Shown here: positions 33,080-43,867 of the stretch, in pieces
How positions within the stretch are numbered: the stretch's first letter is position 1
Layout: the number at the start of each line of letters is the position of its first letter
DNA from: CAVPXC01 sp963709505
Lineage (GTDB): Bacteria > Chloroflexota > Anaerolineae > JAAEKA01
Reading direction: 5' to 3'
DNA: 64,000 nt
Assembly: GCA_963709505.1 (NCBI GenBank)
Contig: CAVPXC010000016.1
Coordinates: 39,788-103,787 of the forward strand
Translations under genes and position numbers: made by a program
Notes under the pieces: model-generated
Told to the model about the DNA's origin: nothing
The model's input: the letters and a program-made list of their open reading frames with translations, nothing else
Databases searched by the model: none

Positions 33080-33904
33080 ATGGAAGGTATCCACCTTGTG
33101 ATCCCTGAAGAAATCGCCAGCCGCTTCGCCGGTCTCCCCTACGTTCAGGCAGTTGTCCTGTCCGGCTCGCGCACCAGCCGGGTGGACGACGGCCACTCCG
33201 ACTTCGACCTGTACGTCTACACGGAGCAGGAGATTCCTACGGACTGGCGGGCCGAGCTTGCGCGGCCGCACGGGACGCACATCGCGATCGACAACCGATA
33301 CTGGGAGCTCGGCGACGACTGGATCGACACCCGCACCGGCCGCGAGGTCGACATCATGTACCGCTCGCCGAGGTGGATCGAAGAACAATTGGATCGTCTC
33401 CTGGTGCACTGCGAAGCCTCGACCGGCTACACCACCTGCTTCTGGCACAACGTCCTGAACTCGCAGGCGCTTTACGACCGCGACGGCTGGTTCGGCCGCC
33501 TGCAGGAGCGGGCAAACCAACCCTACCCAGAGGCGCTGCGCAGCGCGATCATCGCCAAGAACCACCCGATCCTGCGGAAGACCAACTCGTCCTTCATGCA
33601 GCAACTGGAGCTGGCAGTGGCGCGGCGTGACCTTGTCAGCGTCAACCACCGGGTGGCAGCCCTGCTGGCCAGCTATTTCGACGTGCTGTTCGCCCTGAAC
33701 AGCCAGCCCCATCCGGGCGAAAAACGGCTGGTGGCCTACGCCGAGACGCTCTGTCCAAAGCGCCCGCCCGCGCTGGCGCAGCAGGTCGAGGCCGTGATCG
33801 CCGCAGGCGCGCCTGCGGGCCAACCTGAGATCCTGACCCATGCCAACAGGCTGCTCGACAGTCTGGATGCCCTGCTCTTGGCCGAGGGCTTGATCGACGC
33901 CTGA
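33080..33904 (+). CDS. Nucleotidyltransferase-fold protein, DUF4037-like
   Basis: 274 residues. AVVLSGSRTSRVDDGHSDFD is the GS...(S)DxD active-site signature of the polymerase-beta/MNT nucleotidyltransferase superfamily, with a third acidic residue likely in GREVDIMYRS. The C-terminal half is helical (AALLASYFDVLFALNSQPHP). Relatives include antibiotic nucleotidyltransferases and the MNT half of toxin-antitoxin pairs, but no HEPN partner is adjacent. The start is uncertain: ATG 33080 lacks an RBS, while GTG 33098 has GAAGG 10 bases upstream. The stop is 11 bp before the oxidoreductase gene. Confidence 0.75.
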   Translation: MEGIHLVIPEEIASRFAGLPYVQAVVLSGSRTSRVDDGHSDFDLYVYTEQEIPTDWRAELARPHGTHIAIDNRYWELGDDWIDTRTGREVDIMYRSPRWIEEQLDRLLVHCEASTGYTTCFWHNVLNSQALYDRDGWFGRLQERANQPYPEALRSAIIAKNHPILRKTNSSFMQQLELAVARRDLVSVNHRVAALLASYFDVLFALNSQPHPGEKRLVAYAETLCPKRPPALAQQVEAVIAAGAPAGQPEILTHANRLLDSLDALLLAEGLIDA

Positions 33905-33915
33905 TCGGAGGTATC

Positions 33916-34905
33916 GTGACTAAAATCCGCTGGGGATTGCTCTCCACCGCCAATATCAACCGCCGCGTCATCCCGGCGATCCGCGCCTCGCAACGCGGGG
34001 AGCTGGTCGCCGTCGCTAGCCGCAGTCAGGAGTCGGCCGACGCCTATGCGGCCAAATGGGAAATCCCGCTGGCCTTCGACAGCTACCAGGCGATGCTCGA
34101 CTCGGGCGCGGTCGATGCGGTCTATATCAGCGCACCCAACCACTTGCACGCCGAGTGGACGATCCGCAGCTTGAACGCGGGTGTGGCGGTGCTGTGCGAA
34201 AAGCCCTTTGCGCTCACCCTCGACGAGGTCGACGCCGTGGCCGAAGCGGCCCAGGCAAATGGCCGGCCAGTGGCTGAGGCATTCATGTACCGCCATCACC
34301 CGCAGACCAAGCTCGCAGTCGAGTGGGCCAGAAGTGGCAGGTTAGGCGACCTGACCGTGGTGCGAGCCGCGTTCAACTTCAAGGTCAACAAGCGCGACGA
34401 CGTCCGGCTGCAACCGAGCCTGGGCGGAGGCTGCCTGTGGGACGTCGGCGTCTATCCGATCAGCTTTGCACAGGCCGTCCTGGGTGGGCCACCCGAAGAG
34501 GTTGTCGGCGACCAGTGGATCGGCGACACGGGCGTTGACGAGGTGTTCTCCGGACAGATGCACTACGCCGGCGACCGTGTGGCGCAGATCACCTGCTCGT
34601 TTCGAACGCCCTTCTTCAGCTTCGCCGAGATCATCGGCACGGAAGGGCGATTGACGCTGGACAGCCCTTTTATCCCCGGCATGGATGGCAACCCCTACCA
34701 CCTGATGTTCCACCCCGCCGAGGGCGAGCCGCAGCAGCTGCTGTTCGAGGACATCTACCTGTACTCAGGTGAGGTCGAGGATATGCACGACGCGATCCTC
34801 GACGGCCAGCCAACCTTTGTAACCCTGGCCGAAACCCGCAACCACGTGCGCACCGCGCTAGCCCTGTACGAGTTGGCGCGAACGAACGCCACCCTATCCC
34901 TGTGA
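33916..34905 (+). CDS. Gfo/Idh/MocA-family oxidoreductase
   Basis: 329 residues. The N-terminal Rossmann domain (KIRWGLLSTANINRRVIPAI) differs slightly from the usual GxGxxG. The dinucleotide and substrate signature CEKPFALTLDEVDAV is intact, as is AEAFMYRHHPQTKLAVEW. The C-terminal domain has GGGCLWDVGVYPISFAQAVL. The family oxidises or reduces sugars and related polyols with NAD(P). Substrate unknown. GTG 33916 follows GGAGGTATC. Likely co-transcribed with the nucleotidyltransferase and the small gene downstream. Confidence 0.9.
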   Translation: MTKIRWGLLSTANINRRVIPAIRASQRGELVAVASRSQESADAYAAKWEIPLAFDSYQAMLDSGAVDAVYISAPNHLHAEWTIRSLNAGVAVLCEKPFALTLDEVDAVAEAAQANGRPVAEAFMYRHHPQTKLAVEWARSGRLGDLTVVRAAFNFKVNKRDDVRLQPSLGGGCLWDVGVYPISFAQAVLGGPPEEVVGDQWIGDTGVDEVFSGQMHYAGDRVAQITCSFRTPFFSFAEIIGTEGRLTLDSPFIPGMDGNPYHLMFHPAEGEPQQLLFEDIYLYSGEVEDMHDAILDGQPTFVTLAETRNHVRTALALYELARTNATLSL

Positions 34906-34916
34906 AAGGAACTTTC

Positions 34917-35153
34917 ATGGTCAAGCTCTACAACAGCGCCACCGGCGCACTGATCGGCAGCATCAGCGACGAGGACCTCACTTTCATGCAAAATGACATG
35001 GAAGAGGAGTCGATCGAAGACACCGAGTATTACATCAACCAGGCCACGGTGGACTGGTTCGAAACCCAGGGCGCGAACCCGGCATTGGTGTCCCTGCTGC
35101 GCAACGCCCTGGGCAAAGACGACGACATGGATATCCGATGGGAGCGCGCTTGA
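34917..35153 (+). CDS. Small conserved acidic protein of unknown function
   Basis: 78 residues starting MVKLYNSATGALIGSISDED, with EEESIEDTEYYINQATVDWF and a C-terminal DDDMDIRWER. I recall similar small proteins from Chloroflexota; no function is known. ATG 34917 follows AAAGGAACTTTC. It lies 11 bp after the oxidoreductase and its end overlaps the probable start region of selD. Confidence 0.7.
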   Translation: MVKLYNSATGALIGSISDEDLTFMQNDMEEESIEDTEYYINQATVDWFETQGANPALVSLLRNALGKDDDMDIRWERA

Positions 35154-36339
35154 CCCTGTAACCAACCCAACCCGAGCAGAAGTCCGCCTGACCAGCCTGG
35201 CGGCCTGCGCTGGCTGAGCGTCCAAGCTGGCGCCTGAGGCCCTGGCGCACGTGTTGCGCCCGCTCTCCAGCCTGTTTCAAAGCGCGGATTATCCCGACCT
35301 GCTGATCGGCCTGGGCAAAGCGGACGACGCGGCCGTCTACCGCCTGAGCGACGACCAGGCGCTGGTCGCCACGGTCGACTTCTTCACGCCCATCGTCGAC
35401 GATCCGTATGCTTACGGCGCGATCGCGGCTGCCAATTCGCTGAGCGACGTCTACGCGATGGGCGGCCGGCCGATTTTCGCGCTCAATGTCGCCGCGTTCC
35501 CGGCCGACCTGTCCGAGGACGTGATGGCGGCAATTCTGCGCGGCGGCGCGGAGAAGGTGCGGGAGGCGGCGCGTGCCATCGCGGGCGGGCACACGATCCA
35601 GGATAAAGAGCCAAAATATGGGCTGGTGGTGCTGGGGCTGGTGGACCCGCGGCGCGTCCTGACAAAGGGCGGCGCGCAGCCGGGCGACGTATTGATCCTG
35701 ACCAAGCCGCTGGGCGCCGGAGTGGTCACGACGGCCCTCAAGCGCGACCTGGCGACCGAGGAGCAGGTGGCCGCGGCCACCGCCAGCATGTTGCGGCTGA
35801 ACCGGGCCGCGTCCGAGGCTGCGCTGGCCGCGGGCGTGCGGGCGGCGACGGATATTACAGGGTTTGGGTTGTTGGGGCATGCTAGCGAGATGTTGGAGCT
35901 ACCCCCCTCCATTTCGTCTCTAACACCCCCCTCCATCTCGTCTCTAACACCCCCCTCCATCTCGTCTCTAACACCCCCCTCCATCTCCCCCCTCGGAGGG
36001 GGGAGGGCCGGAGGAGAAGCCCGGTTGGAAAATCCAGCGGTTGGATTCCGATTATACTTTGATCGCTTGCCGTGGCTGCCGGGTGCGCAGGAGTTGGGCG
36101 ACGCGTGGGTGTATCCGGGCGGTGCGCACAACAACCGGCAGCACTACAGCCAATGGGTCCACTTCGATAAACGGCTGAGCGAGGCGCAGCAAACGCTTTG
36201 CTTTTCGCCCGAGACCAGCGGCGGCCTGCTGATGGCGGTACCGGCCGGCGAAGCGGAGCGAATGCTGGGCCGGCTGGAGCAGGCATGGGTCGTCGGCGAG
36301 GTGGTTGAGATGGGTGACGCTGGGATCGAGGTTGCTTAA
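35138..36339 (+). CDS. selD: Selenide, water dikinase (SelD) with an in-frame UGA at the selenocysteine position
   Basis: SelD makes selenophosphate from selenide and ATP. The catalytic segment reads SLAACAG-UGA-ASKLAPEAL: UGA 35215-35217 is in frame with the rest (GLGKADDAAVYRLSDDQALV, VDFFTPIVDDPYAYGAIAAA, NSLSDVYAMGGRPIFALNVA, GLVDPRRVLTKGGAQPGD, TDITGFGLLGHASEMLE), exactly where many SelD proteins carry Sec. Lys three residues later is the conserved catalytic lysine. A small hairpin 13 nt after the UGA fits a bacterial SECIS. The N-terminal start is unresolved: no start codon lies close upstream in frame, and ATG 35138 joins only if one base is missing near 35155. Residues after GHASEMLE contain a foreign repeat. 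The frame without readthrough starts only at 35251. Confidence 0.85.
35215..35248 (+). promoter_or_regulatory. Candidate bacterial SECIS element in selD
   Basis: UGA at 35215-35217, a 12-nt spacer, then GCGCC (35230-35234), a 9-nt loop TGAGGCCCT and GGCGC (35244-35248). Position and a G-containing apical loop agree with known bSECIS layout. It is short and found by eye. Confidence 0.5.
35900..36008 (+). repeat. In-frame 24-bp minisatellite inside selD
   Basis: Four copies of a 24-bp unit (ACCCCCCTCCATCTCGTCTC plus four bases) encode the 8-residue repeat PPSISSLT. A CCCCCCTCGGAGGGGGG palindrome then encodes SPLGGGRAGGEARLE. It interrupts the region between GHASEMLE and the C-terminal domain, where SelD proteins normally have about 10-15 variable residues. 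The reading frame is kept. Confidence 0.85.
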
Positions 36340-36370
36340 GTCTGAAGTAGGCGCGCGAGCGTAATCCATG

Positions 36371-37529
36371 ATGACAGTTGCACCCGCCCCCACCAGTTGC
36401 CGACATCGACCGGATCGCGGCGCTGGCTGACCCAGTGGTGCGCAACCTGCAGATCACCCAGTGCTATCACGAGCTGTCCTCGGCTATGGCTGCGCTGACT
36501 GGGCCGTTGGCTAATTGGTGCACCTTTGCCACCTGGGCCTCCAAGCAGGCCGGGCAGAGCATCCGCAAGGAGGATCTGGCCAGGACGTTCGAGAACTTAC
36601 TGACCCGTTCACGAGACGCAGCGAGCGCGATGGATGCGCTGGCAGACGCCGGCAGCGAAGCCGGCGGACGGCACCTAGTTAACGTCGACGCCATACGCGA
36701 GGCCCTCCGGCAGGCATTGAGCCCGGCCGCGGCCTTCGAGCGGGTCAGCGATGCCATTGCACGGGGCAATAGGAAGGTCTTCGAGGAGATCGGCCGCGAG
36801 TTCGCCCGTTTCTTGGCGCTGTGCGAAAACGGTGCGCTGGACGATGCGATCGTGGCGGAATTTTGCGACGGGCTGCGGCCCGGCGAGCCGCCCGACGGCC
36901 AGCGCTACCTGCGGCAGGCGTTCGGCCGCTACTCCCAGGCCCTGGCGGAGACCGACGCCAAGCGCAAGTGCGAGTTGATGCTGCTGGCCAACATCGAGAT
37001 CGGCTTCCACGAGCAGACGCGGCTCCAGCCGGAGATCGTGGAGGCGTTGGATGCACCTCTACCCGACTTGGCGCAGCTTCGGGAGGATCTGCTGGAAGCG
37101 TTGGCGGCGCAGCGCAGCGTCTCGTTTACCCTCTGGCAGCGGCCTGATCTTGGCCAGAGTCGCGCCAAGTTAGCCAAGAAAGCGCGGCGGCTAGCCCGCC
37201 AAACCATCACCGAGCACATGATGACCCTGCGCCTGTCAGAAGATCAGGCTGCTCTATGTGGGCCAGGATCTGCGGGGCAGCTTCCCGCCCGACCTTCGAG
37301 CAGATCGACAATCCCGACCTGCAAGCCCTACTGCAGCAGATCGATCCCACCCCCAACAGCCTACGCGGCACAGGCACGGACGATTGGGGCGAACCTGCCC
37401 GACCGCCTCCACTTCATCGCCGACATGTTCCGCGCGTATGAAGAAGACGGCGGCCTGTTGGGGCCGCCGTTTACGCTCGAACAGGTTATGAAACTCAAGG
37501 CTGGCCAGCGGCCGGCGGGCCGTCTGTAG
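36371..37529 (+). CDS. Conserved hypothetical protein with four indels
   Basis: About 380 residues, mostly helical, no recognised family. Clear segments are DIDRIAALADPVVRNLQITQ, MAALTGPLANWCTFATWASK, CELMLLANIEIGFHEQTRLQ and FIADMFRAYEEDGGLLGPPF. The frame opens at a TTG (36378), but ATG 36371 joins it if one C in the CCCCAC run (about 36388) is extra (MTVAPAPPVADIDRI). Near the 3' end the frame changes at about 37251, 37295 and 37388: other frames supply LYVGQDLRGSFPP and NPDLQALLQQIDPTPNSLRG, and the original frame resumes at NLPDRLHFIADMF. Its 3' end overlaps the convergent esterase gene by 35 bp. Confidence 0.6.
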
Positions 37530-38580
37530 TTGAGCGCCAGCCTAACTTTGACCGCGACGCTTGCCTGACCTTACCGCTGAACATCTGGATCGGCAGATGC
37601 AGGCGATCCGCCCAGGCAGCCTCGCTGTGGCTCGCCATGGGGAAGACGAAGTGGACCAGGTCGCGGCCATAGACGTAGCCTCGCTCGACCAGCGCCATGG
37701 CCATGGAGAGTGTCGCCTCGTAGTTGTCGCCGGGCCAGCCGCTATCCACGTAGAAGCGAACGTCACGCTTGGGCTCTGAAAGCACACGCTCGATCAAATC
37801 GTCCCGAAACGTAAACGTGCTCGAAAGACAGGCGGCGCGTCCAAAGACCTGGGGCCATTGCCAGGCCATGAAGAACGACACCACACCGCCCAGCGAAGAT
37901 CCCATCACATGGGTGTTCTGCGGGCCTGTCAACGTGCGATACTGCGCATCGATCAGAGGAATGACCTCCTCCACCACCGAGCGGCCATAGATCTCGTATC
38001 CCGGCTTGGTGTACTCCATCATGCGGTCCTCGGCGTAGATGCCGACGACGATCATCTCGTCGATAGCGTTCATGGCATCCATCATCGCAAGAATCTCGTC
38101 CACGTGCCATTCGGCGCCGGCGAAGGCTTCGTCGGGGAAGAAGAGGTTTTTGCCGTCCTGCATGTACAGCACCGGGTAGCGATCAAGGGTATTTTCTTCG
38201 TAGCCGGCCGGCAGGTAGACGCGCAGTCGGTGCTTTCTGCCCATAATCGCCGAATCGAACTCGATCAGCGATGGAAAAGAGCCTGTTTCGGGCGCCCAGA
38301 AGAAAGGATGGATCTCGCTGATGCCTGGCTGGGTCATGATGACCAGGTAGTTCTCGCCTGCCGCCCAGCGAACCTCTTCACCCGTCTTCAGGCATGGCTT
38401 GCAGTACAAGAACGGCAGCGCGGACTCGACGTTGAACGTGAGCGACTGGCCGTTGTCGTCGACGCTGACCGGCTCGATTTCGATCTTCCAGTCCCGTTCG
38501 GTGCGCAGCACGATCTTGCCTTCCTGCAGCGGATAGAAGATGCGGACTTGTTGTTTGTAAAGTTGTTTGGGTGCCGTCAT
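37495..38580 (-). CDS. Putative esterase (esterase D/enterochelin esterase-like)
   Basis: 361 residues. The C-terminal alpha/beta hydrolase domain of the PF00756 type has RYPVLYMQDGKNLFFPDEAF, THVMGSSLGGVVSFFMAWQW (nucleophile Ser in G-S-S-L-G), RDVRFYVDSGWPGDNYEATL (acid) and FPMASHSEAAWADRL (His). The N-terminal 110 residues form a beta-sandwich-like domain with HPFFWAPETGSFPSLIEFDS. It may hydrolyse acylated sugars or siderophores; unproven. ATG 38580 has AGGAAT upstream. The last codons overlap the neighbouring convergent gene. Confidence 0.85.
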   Translation of the reverse strand: MTAPKQLYKQQVRIFYPLQEGKIVLRTERDWKIEIEPVSVDDNGQSLTFNVESALPFLYCKPCLKTGEEVRWAAGENYLVIMTQPGISEIHPFFWAPETGSFPSLIEFDSAIMGRKHRLRVYLPAGYEENTLDRYPVLYMQDGKNLFFPDEAFAGAEWHVDEILAMMDAMNAIDEMIVVGIYAEDRMMEYTKPGYEIYGRSVVEEVIPLIDAQYRTLTGPQNTHVMGSSLGGVVSFFMAWQWPQVFGRAACLSSTFTFRDDLIERVLSEPKRDVRFYVDSGWPGDNYEATLSMAMALVERGYVYGRDLVHFVFPMASHSEAAWADRLHLPIQMFSGKVRQASRSKLGWRSTTDGPPAAGQP

Positions 38581-38843
38581 GGTATTCCTGTTTTGCCTGC
38601 CGCGGCGCCACGCTGACAATGGACCGGTGGCGCCTGAAGGGCCGAGATGCGATAAGATACTGTTATAGAGCGCGCATTATACTTCGGTTGATTGGGTTGA
38701 CCAAGTCCAGCCAGCATACGTTCGCCGCGGCGATGCCGCTGGCCTGGAGTTACTAAACCCAGCTGGCGGCTAATCCAACCGAATATGTGAGCAGACGGCG
38801 GGCTGTGAAGAGTGAGCCACCGAGACGAAGCGTCTCGACATAA

Positions 38844-39022
38844 GCAAAACCTGTCTCGGATGCGGCAAGCAGTTTGAATTGCACTACTGCCACCGGGATC
38901 GACTCTGGTCCAGTCGCCAGTGTATGAGCAACGCCAAGTCGGTGGCAGTACACTATGCTAACTGTGGGCAAGAATTCCGGATCCCACGATCACGCTACGA
39001 GAAGAAAGGGCATGGCTCTTGA
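38844..39022 (+). pseudogene. Short zinc-ribbon fragment
   Basis: The stretch after a stop at 38841 reads SKTCLGCGKQFELHYCHRDR ... SSRQCMSNAKSVAVHYANCG ... QEFRIPRSRYEKKGHGS. Two C-x2-C-type knuckles resemble the N-terminal zinc ribbons of HNH-endonuclease-like proteins. There is no start codon or RBS, and the HNH part is missing. Probably a remnant of a homing or mobile endonuclease gene. A CGAGACG-AAG-CGTCTCG hairpin (about 38821-38837) precedes it. Confidence 0.45.
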
Positions 39023-39041
39023 ACCATGCCAAATTGTCGTA

Positions 39042-39070
39042 TTGACAGACACTCCGCGGTATGGTAGAGT
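39042..39070 (+). promoter_or_regulatory. Promoter of the sugar ABC operon
   Basis: TTGACA (39042-39047), a 17-bp spacer and TAGAGT (39065-39070). An 85-base leader follows to ATG 39156, which has AAGGAGG at 39140-39146. Confidence 0.75.
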
Positions 39071-39155
39071 CTCTTGCAAAGTCTGACAAGAATTTCACAG
39101 CTTTTCACAAGCATCGCGCAACGAAGTGCGGGCTGCGATAAGGAGGTCCTCTACT

Positions 39156-40695
<1,540 letters not shown>

Positions 40696-40699
<4 letters not shown>

Positions 40700-41673
40700 C
40701 GGTGGCTGATATCCGCAAGTTTTTCAGCAAGCTGTGGCGCTCCTACAGCGTCGCCGTGATCGTGTTGGTGCTGGGAGCTGTGCTCGCCCTGCTCACACCG
40801 CGCTTCCTGATGGTCGGCAACCTGATGAACGTGTTTACCAACGCGGCGGTGATTGCCATCGTGGGCTTGGGAATGACGCTGGCCATCGCTTCAGGCAACT
40901 TCGACCTTTCGGTTGGCGCCAATGCGGCTTTTTCGGCCTGCATTGCCTTCAGTCTTGTGCCTCTCTTTGGCGTGCCTGTGGGGATCATCGCAGGAGTAAT
41001 CGTAGGGGCGATCATTGGTCTGGGTAACGGTCTCATCATTACCGAGCTGCGTGTGCCGGCGTTCATCGCGACGCTGGCGGTATCGAGTATTGTCCGAGGG
41101 GCCACGCTTCTCTATACTGACGGCCGGGATATGTATCTGCAGGGTTATCCCGGCTACAAGGTGCTCTCCGGCGGTCACATCTTGGGCATCCCGATGCCCG
41201 TGATCCTGGCTCTTGCCATTGCCGCGGTGCTCGGGTTGGTCGTTCAATATACCCGCTTCGGCCGCTACATTCTGGCGATAGGCAGCAACGTCAACACGGC
41301 CCGGCGCTCGGGCGTACCCGTGAACAAGGTCATCTGGGGCATCTTCGCCATTGTGGGCGCCTGTGCAGCGCTTTCCGGCCAGATCTACAGCGCTCAGGTG
41401 ATCACGGCCAGCGCCCGCATTGCGGTGGGGCTGGAGCTGTCGGCCATTGCCGTGGTGGTCGTGGGTGGAACGGCCCTGACAGGCGGCCGGGCGTCACTCA
41501 TCGGCACGCTGTTGGGCAGTCTGCTGATAGCGATGATCAACAACGGGCTCAACCTGCTGAACGTCTCGGTGCTTTACCAACAGATCACCATTGGCCTGCT
41601 GTTGCTCGTCACCCTGGCGATTGGGGTGGAGCGCAAGTATCGCATCGCGGGACTGTTGCGGAGGGCGGGATGA
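40696..41673 (+). CDS. Simple-sugar ABC transporter permease (RbsC type) 1
   Basis: 325 residues, about nine to ten spans. Family blocks are VGLGMTLAIASGNFDLSVGA near residue 60, LGNGLIITELRVPAFIATLA, GRYILAIGSNVNTARRSGVP and VVVVGGTALTGGRASLIGTL. It forms a heterodimeric channel with the next gene product. The start is GTG 40696 overlapping the ATPase stop, or GTG 40702 with GAGG upstream. The stop overlaps the next ATG (ATGA). Confidence 0.9.
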
Positions 41674-42665
41674 CAACAGCCACCGATGTCAGCCAGCCGG
41701 ACGGGCGCAAAACCCGCAACTGGGCTCTGCTTTGGGAAAAGTACGGCATCAGCGTTGTTCTGCTGGGCACGTGGATCTTCGCGGTGCTCTTTACGCCCAA
41801 CTTCGCCACGCTCGACAATCTGCAGAACGTGCTAAGATCGGCAAGTTTCGTGGGCGTGGCGGCGGTGGGTATGACCCTAGCCATCATCTCGGGGACTTTT
41901 GATCTATCCGTGGGCTCCAACCTGGCGTTGTGTGCGACGGCGGCAATCTGGACCGGGGCGCGTTTTGGTGTGATTCCCGCCATCGTCGTCGGAGTGGCCG
42001 TCGGCATGATCGTAGGGACGATCAACGGCTTTCTGGTCAGTCGGATTCGCATTCCGGCCTTCATCGCCACCTTGGGCATGATGTTTGTCATCGCCGGGTT
42101 TACGCTGATCTTGACCGGCGGCGAGTCCTATCGCTACAGCGCGCCCAACTTCATCTGGATGGGCAATGGTGTGGTTTTGGGGCTCCCGGCGCCGTTTGTC
42201 GTGTTCATCATCTGCGCCATGATGGGCGAAGGGGTGCTGCGTTTTACGCCGTTCGGCCGCTACGTTTTTGCCACCGGCTCCAACACGACGGCCGCCAACC
42301 TGGCCGGCGTGCCCGTGCAGCGGCTGACAGGCATGGTATTCACGGTCGTAGGTTTGTTCGCTGGAATTGCGGCCGTGTTACTGAGCGCCCGGCTTTACTC
42401 TGCCGGACCGGGTCTGGAACCCGGTTTCGAGCTGCGGGTGATCGCAACCGTGGTTCTCGGCGGCACCCGGCTGGCTGGCGGTCGCGGCGGCATGCTCGGC
42501 ACCGTGGCCGCAGCAATCTTGTTTGCAACGCTCGGCAACGTACTCAACCTTTTCCATGCCGATGCCTTCTGGCAGCGCGTGGTTGAGGGCCTCGTGTTGC
42601 TGGTTGCCCTTTCGATCGAGGGTATCCGGCAGCGGGTCGAGGAACGCATGAGCCGCAGCGTCTGA
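41670..42665 (+). CDS. Simple-sugar ABC transporter permease (RbsC type) 2
   Basis: 331 residues with the same layout as the preceding permease: VGMTLAIISGTFDLSVGSNL, GTINGFLVSRIRIPAFIATL, GRYVFATGSNTTAANLAGVP and TVVLGGTRLAGGRGGMLGTV. An N-terminal cytoplasmic extension (TTATDVSQPDGRKTRN) precedes the first span. Overlaps the first permease by 4 bp, so the two are made in equal amounts. Two distinct permeases plus one double ATPase is typical of some Chloroflexota and actinobacterial sugar importers. Confidence 0.9.
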   Translation: MTTATDVSQPDGRKTRNWALLWEKYGISVVLLGTWIFAVLFTPNFATLDNLQNVLRSASFVGVAAVGMTLAIISGTFDLSVGSNLALCATAAIWTGARFGVIPAIVVGVAVGMIVGTINGFLVSRIRIPAFIATLGMMFVIAGFTLILTGGESYRYSAPNFIWMGNGVVLGLPAPFVVFIICAMMGEGVLRFTPFGRYVFATGSNTTAANLAGVPVQRLTGMVFTVVGLFAGIAAVLLSARLYSAGPGLEPGFELRVIATVVLGGTRLAGGRGGMLGTVAAAILFATLGNVLNLFHADAFWQRVVEGLVLLVALSIEGIRQRVEERMSRSV

Positions 42666-42791
42666 TTTCGAGCAAGTGCGCCGGCTTTTGGTCCAAGGAG
42701 GTGCCAGGAAACGAATCACAGAAGATCCCATCATCCAGGTGCGCTCAGGCGCAACTATTGTCCATCCTTACCTTTACCCAAGGAGTGAAAC

Positions 42792-43775
42792 ATGTCTCGC
42801 AAGAACGTATTTTCCGGTTTGCTGGTCCTCATGATCGCTGCTCTAGCCTTGACCGCCTGCGCCGCCCCAGCGACGCCGGCCGCCACGGCCAAGAAAAAGA
42901 TCGGCTTCTCGGTATTCGACATGCAGTACGGCTTTTTCCAGGACATGGAAAAGGGCACACGCGAGGCCGCCGAGGCGGCCGGATATGACTATGTCCTGGT
43001 AGACGAGAAGAGCGACGAGGCCACCATGGTGTCGGCCACGCAGGACCTGATCAACCAGGGAATCGACGCCCTGATCATTTCCCCGTTTAGGCCGAACGCC
43101 TTGGGGCCCCTGGTGGACGCAGCCAAGAAGAAGGGCATCCCCGTGATCGTGAATGACATCGGTGGCGGCGGTACGGCCTACGACGTCATCGTCGTCTCCA
43201 ACAACGCCGAAGGCGGTGTGATGGGAGCCGATTATCTGGACAAAGCGATCAAGGCGACTGGGAACACTTCGAAGAAGGTGGCTTCGATTACCTGCGACCC
43301 CACTTCGGTCTTTGCTTGGCAGCGCAACGTCAACTTCGAGAAGCGGATCAAGGAATTGGGCTATGATGTGGTCGCCTCCCTGAACGGCCAGAGCAGGCAG
43401 GAGCTGGGCTACAGCCTGATGAAGGACGTCCTCTCGGCGAACCCGGATGTGGCGGGCGTTTTCTCCTGCAACGACCCGATGGCTGTGGGCGCGGCGCAGG
43501 CCATCGCCGATGCCGGCAAGAGCGGCGTCACGGACATCCCGGTGGTAGGTTTCAACGCCGACGAGATCGCTCTGATGGCGATCAAGGAAGGCTCCATGGC
43601 CGCCACTGTCCAGCAGATCCCCTACGATATGGGCAAGATGACCGTCGCACTGGCCACCCAGCTCATGAACGGCGAGAAGCTGACGTTTGACAACGAGGCA
43701 GAGCGGGAAATCTACGTCCCGGTCAAACTAATCACCGCCGAGAACGTCGACACGCTGCTCAAACCCGCGCCGTAA
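42792..43775 (+). CDS. Sugar ABC transporter substrate-binding lipoprotein
   Basis: 327 residues. A lipoprotein signal ends in the lipobox LTAC with Cys23, then an Ala/Thr/Pro-rich tether. The periplasmic-binding-protein type I (ribose-binding-like) domain follows: KIGFSVFDMQYGFFQDMEKG, DLINQGIDALIISPFRPNAL, KGIPVIVNDIGGGG, VAGVFSCNDPMAVGAAQAIA and IPVVGFNADEIALMAIKEGS. Chloroflexota lack a classical outer membrane, so lipid anchoring at the membrane is expected. Ligand unknown. ATG 42792 has AAGGAG upstream. Last gene of the operon; a terminator-like hairpin follows. Confidence 0.9.
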   Translation: MSRKNVFSGLLVLMIAALALTACAAPATPAATAKKKIGFSVFDMQYGFFQDMEKGTREAAEAAGYDYVLVDEKSDEATMVSATQDLINQGIDALIISPFRPNALGPLVDAAKKKGIPVIVNDIGGGGTAYDVIVVSNNAEGGVMGADYLDKAIKATGNTSKKVASITCDPTSVFAWQRNVNFEKRIKELGYDVVASLNGQSRQELGYSLMKDVLSANPDVAGVFSCNDPMAVGAAQAIADAGKSGVTDIPVVGFNADEIALMAIKEGSMAATVQQIPYDMGKMTVALATQLMNGEKLTFDNEAEREIYVPVKLITAENVDTLLKPAP

Positions 43776-43867
43776 GATCAATTGCGGGTCACCTAAAGTC
43801 CCACCATGGCCGATGTCGTAGGCAAAGGCCGTGAAGACGGACAGCATCGAACGCGTCGCAAACGCAC

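Noticed and set aside
33071..33841. 256-codon minus-strand frame opposite the nucleotidyltransferase
   Set aside because: Shadow frame; the plus strand carries the GS...DxD motif and is the real gene.
33080..33904. MNT-HEPN toxin-antitoxin system
   Set aside because: The GS...DxD fold is present but the protein is much larger than MNT antitoxins and no HEPN gene is adjacent.
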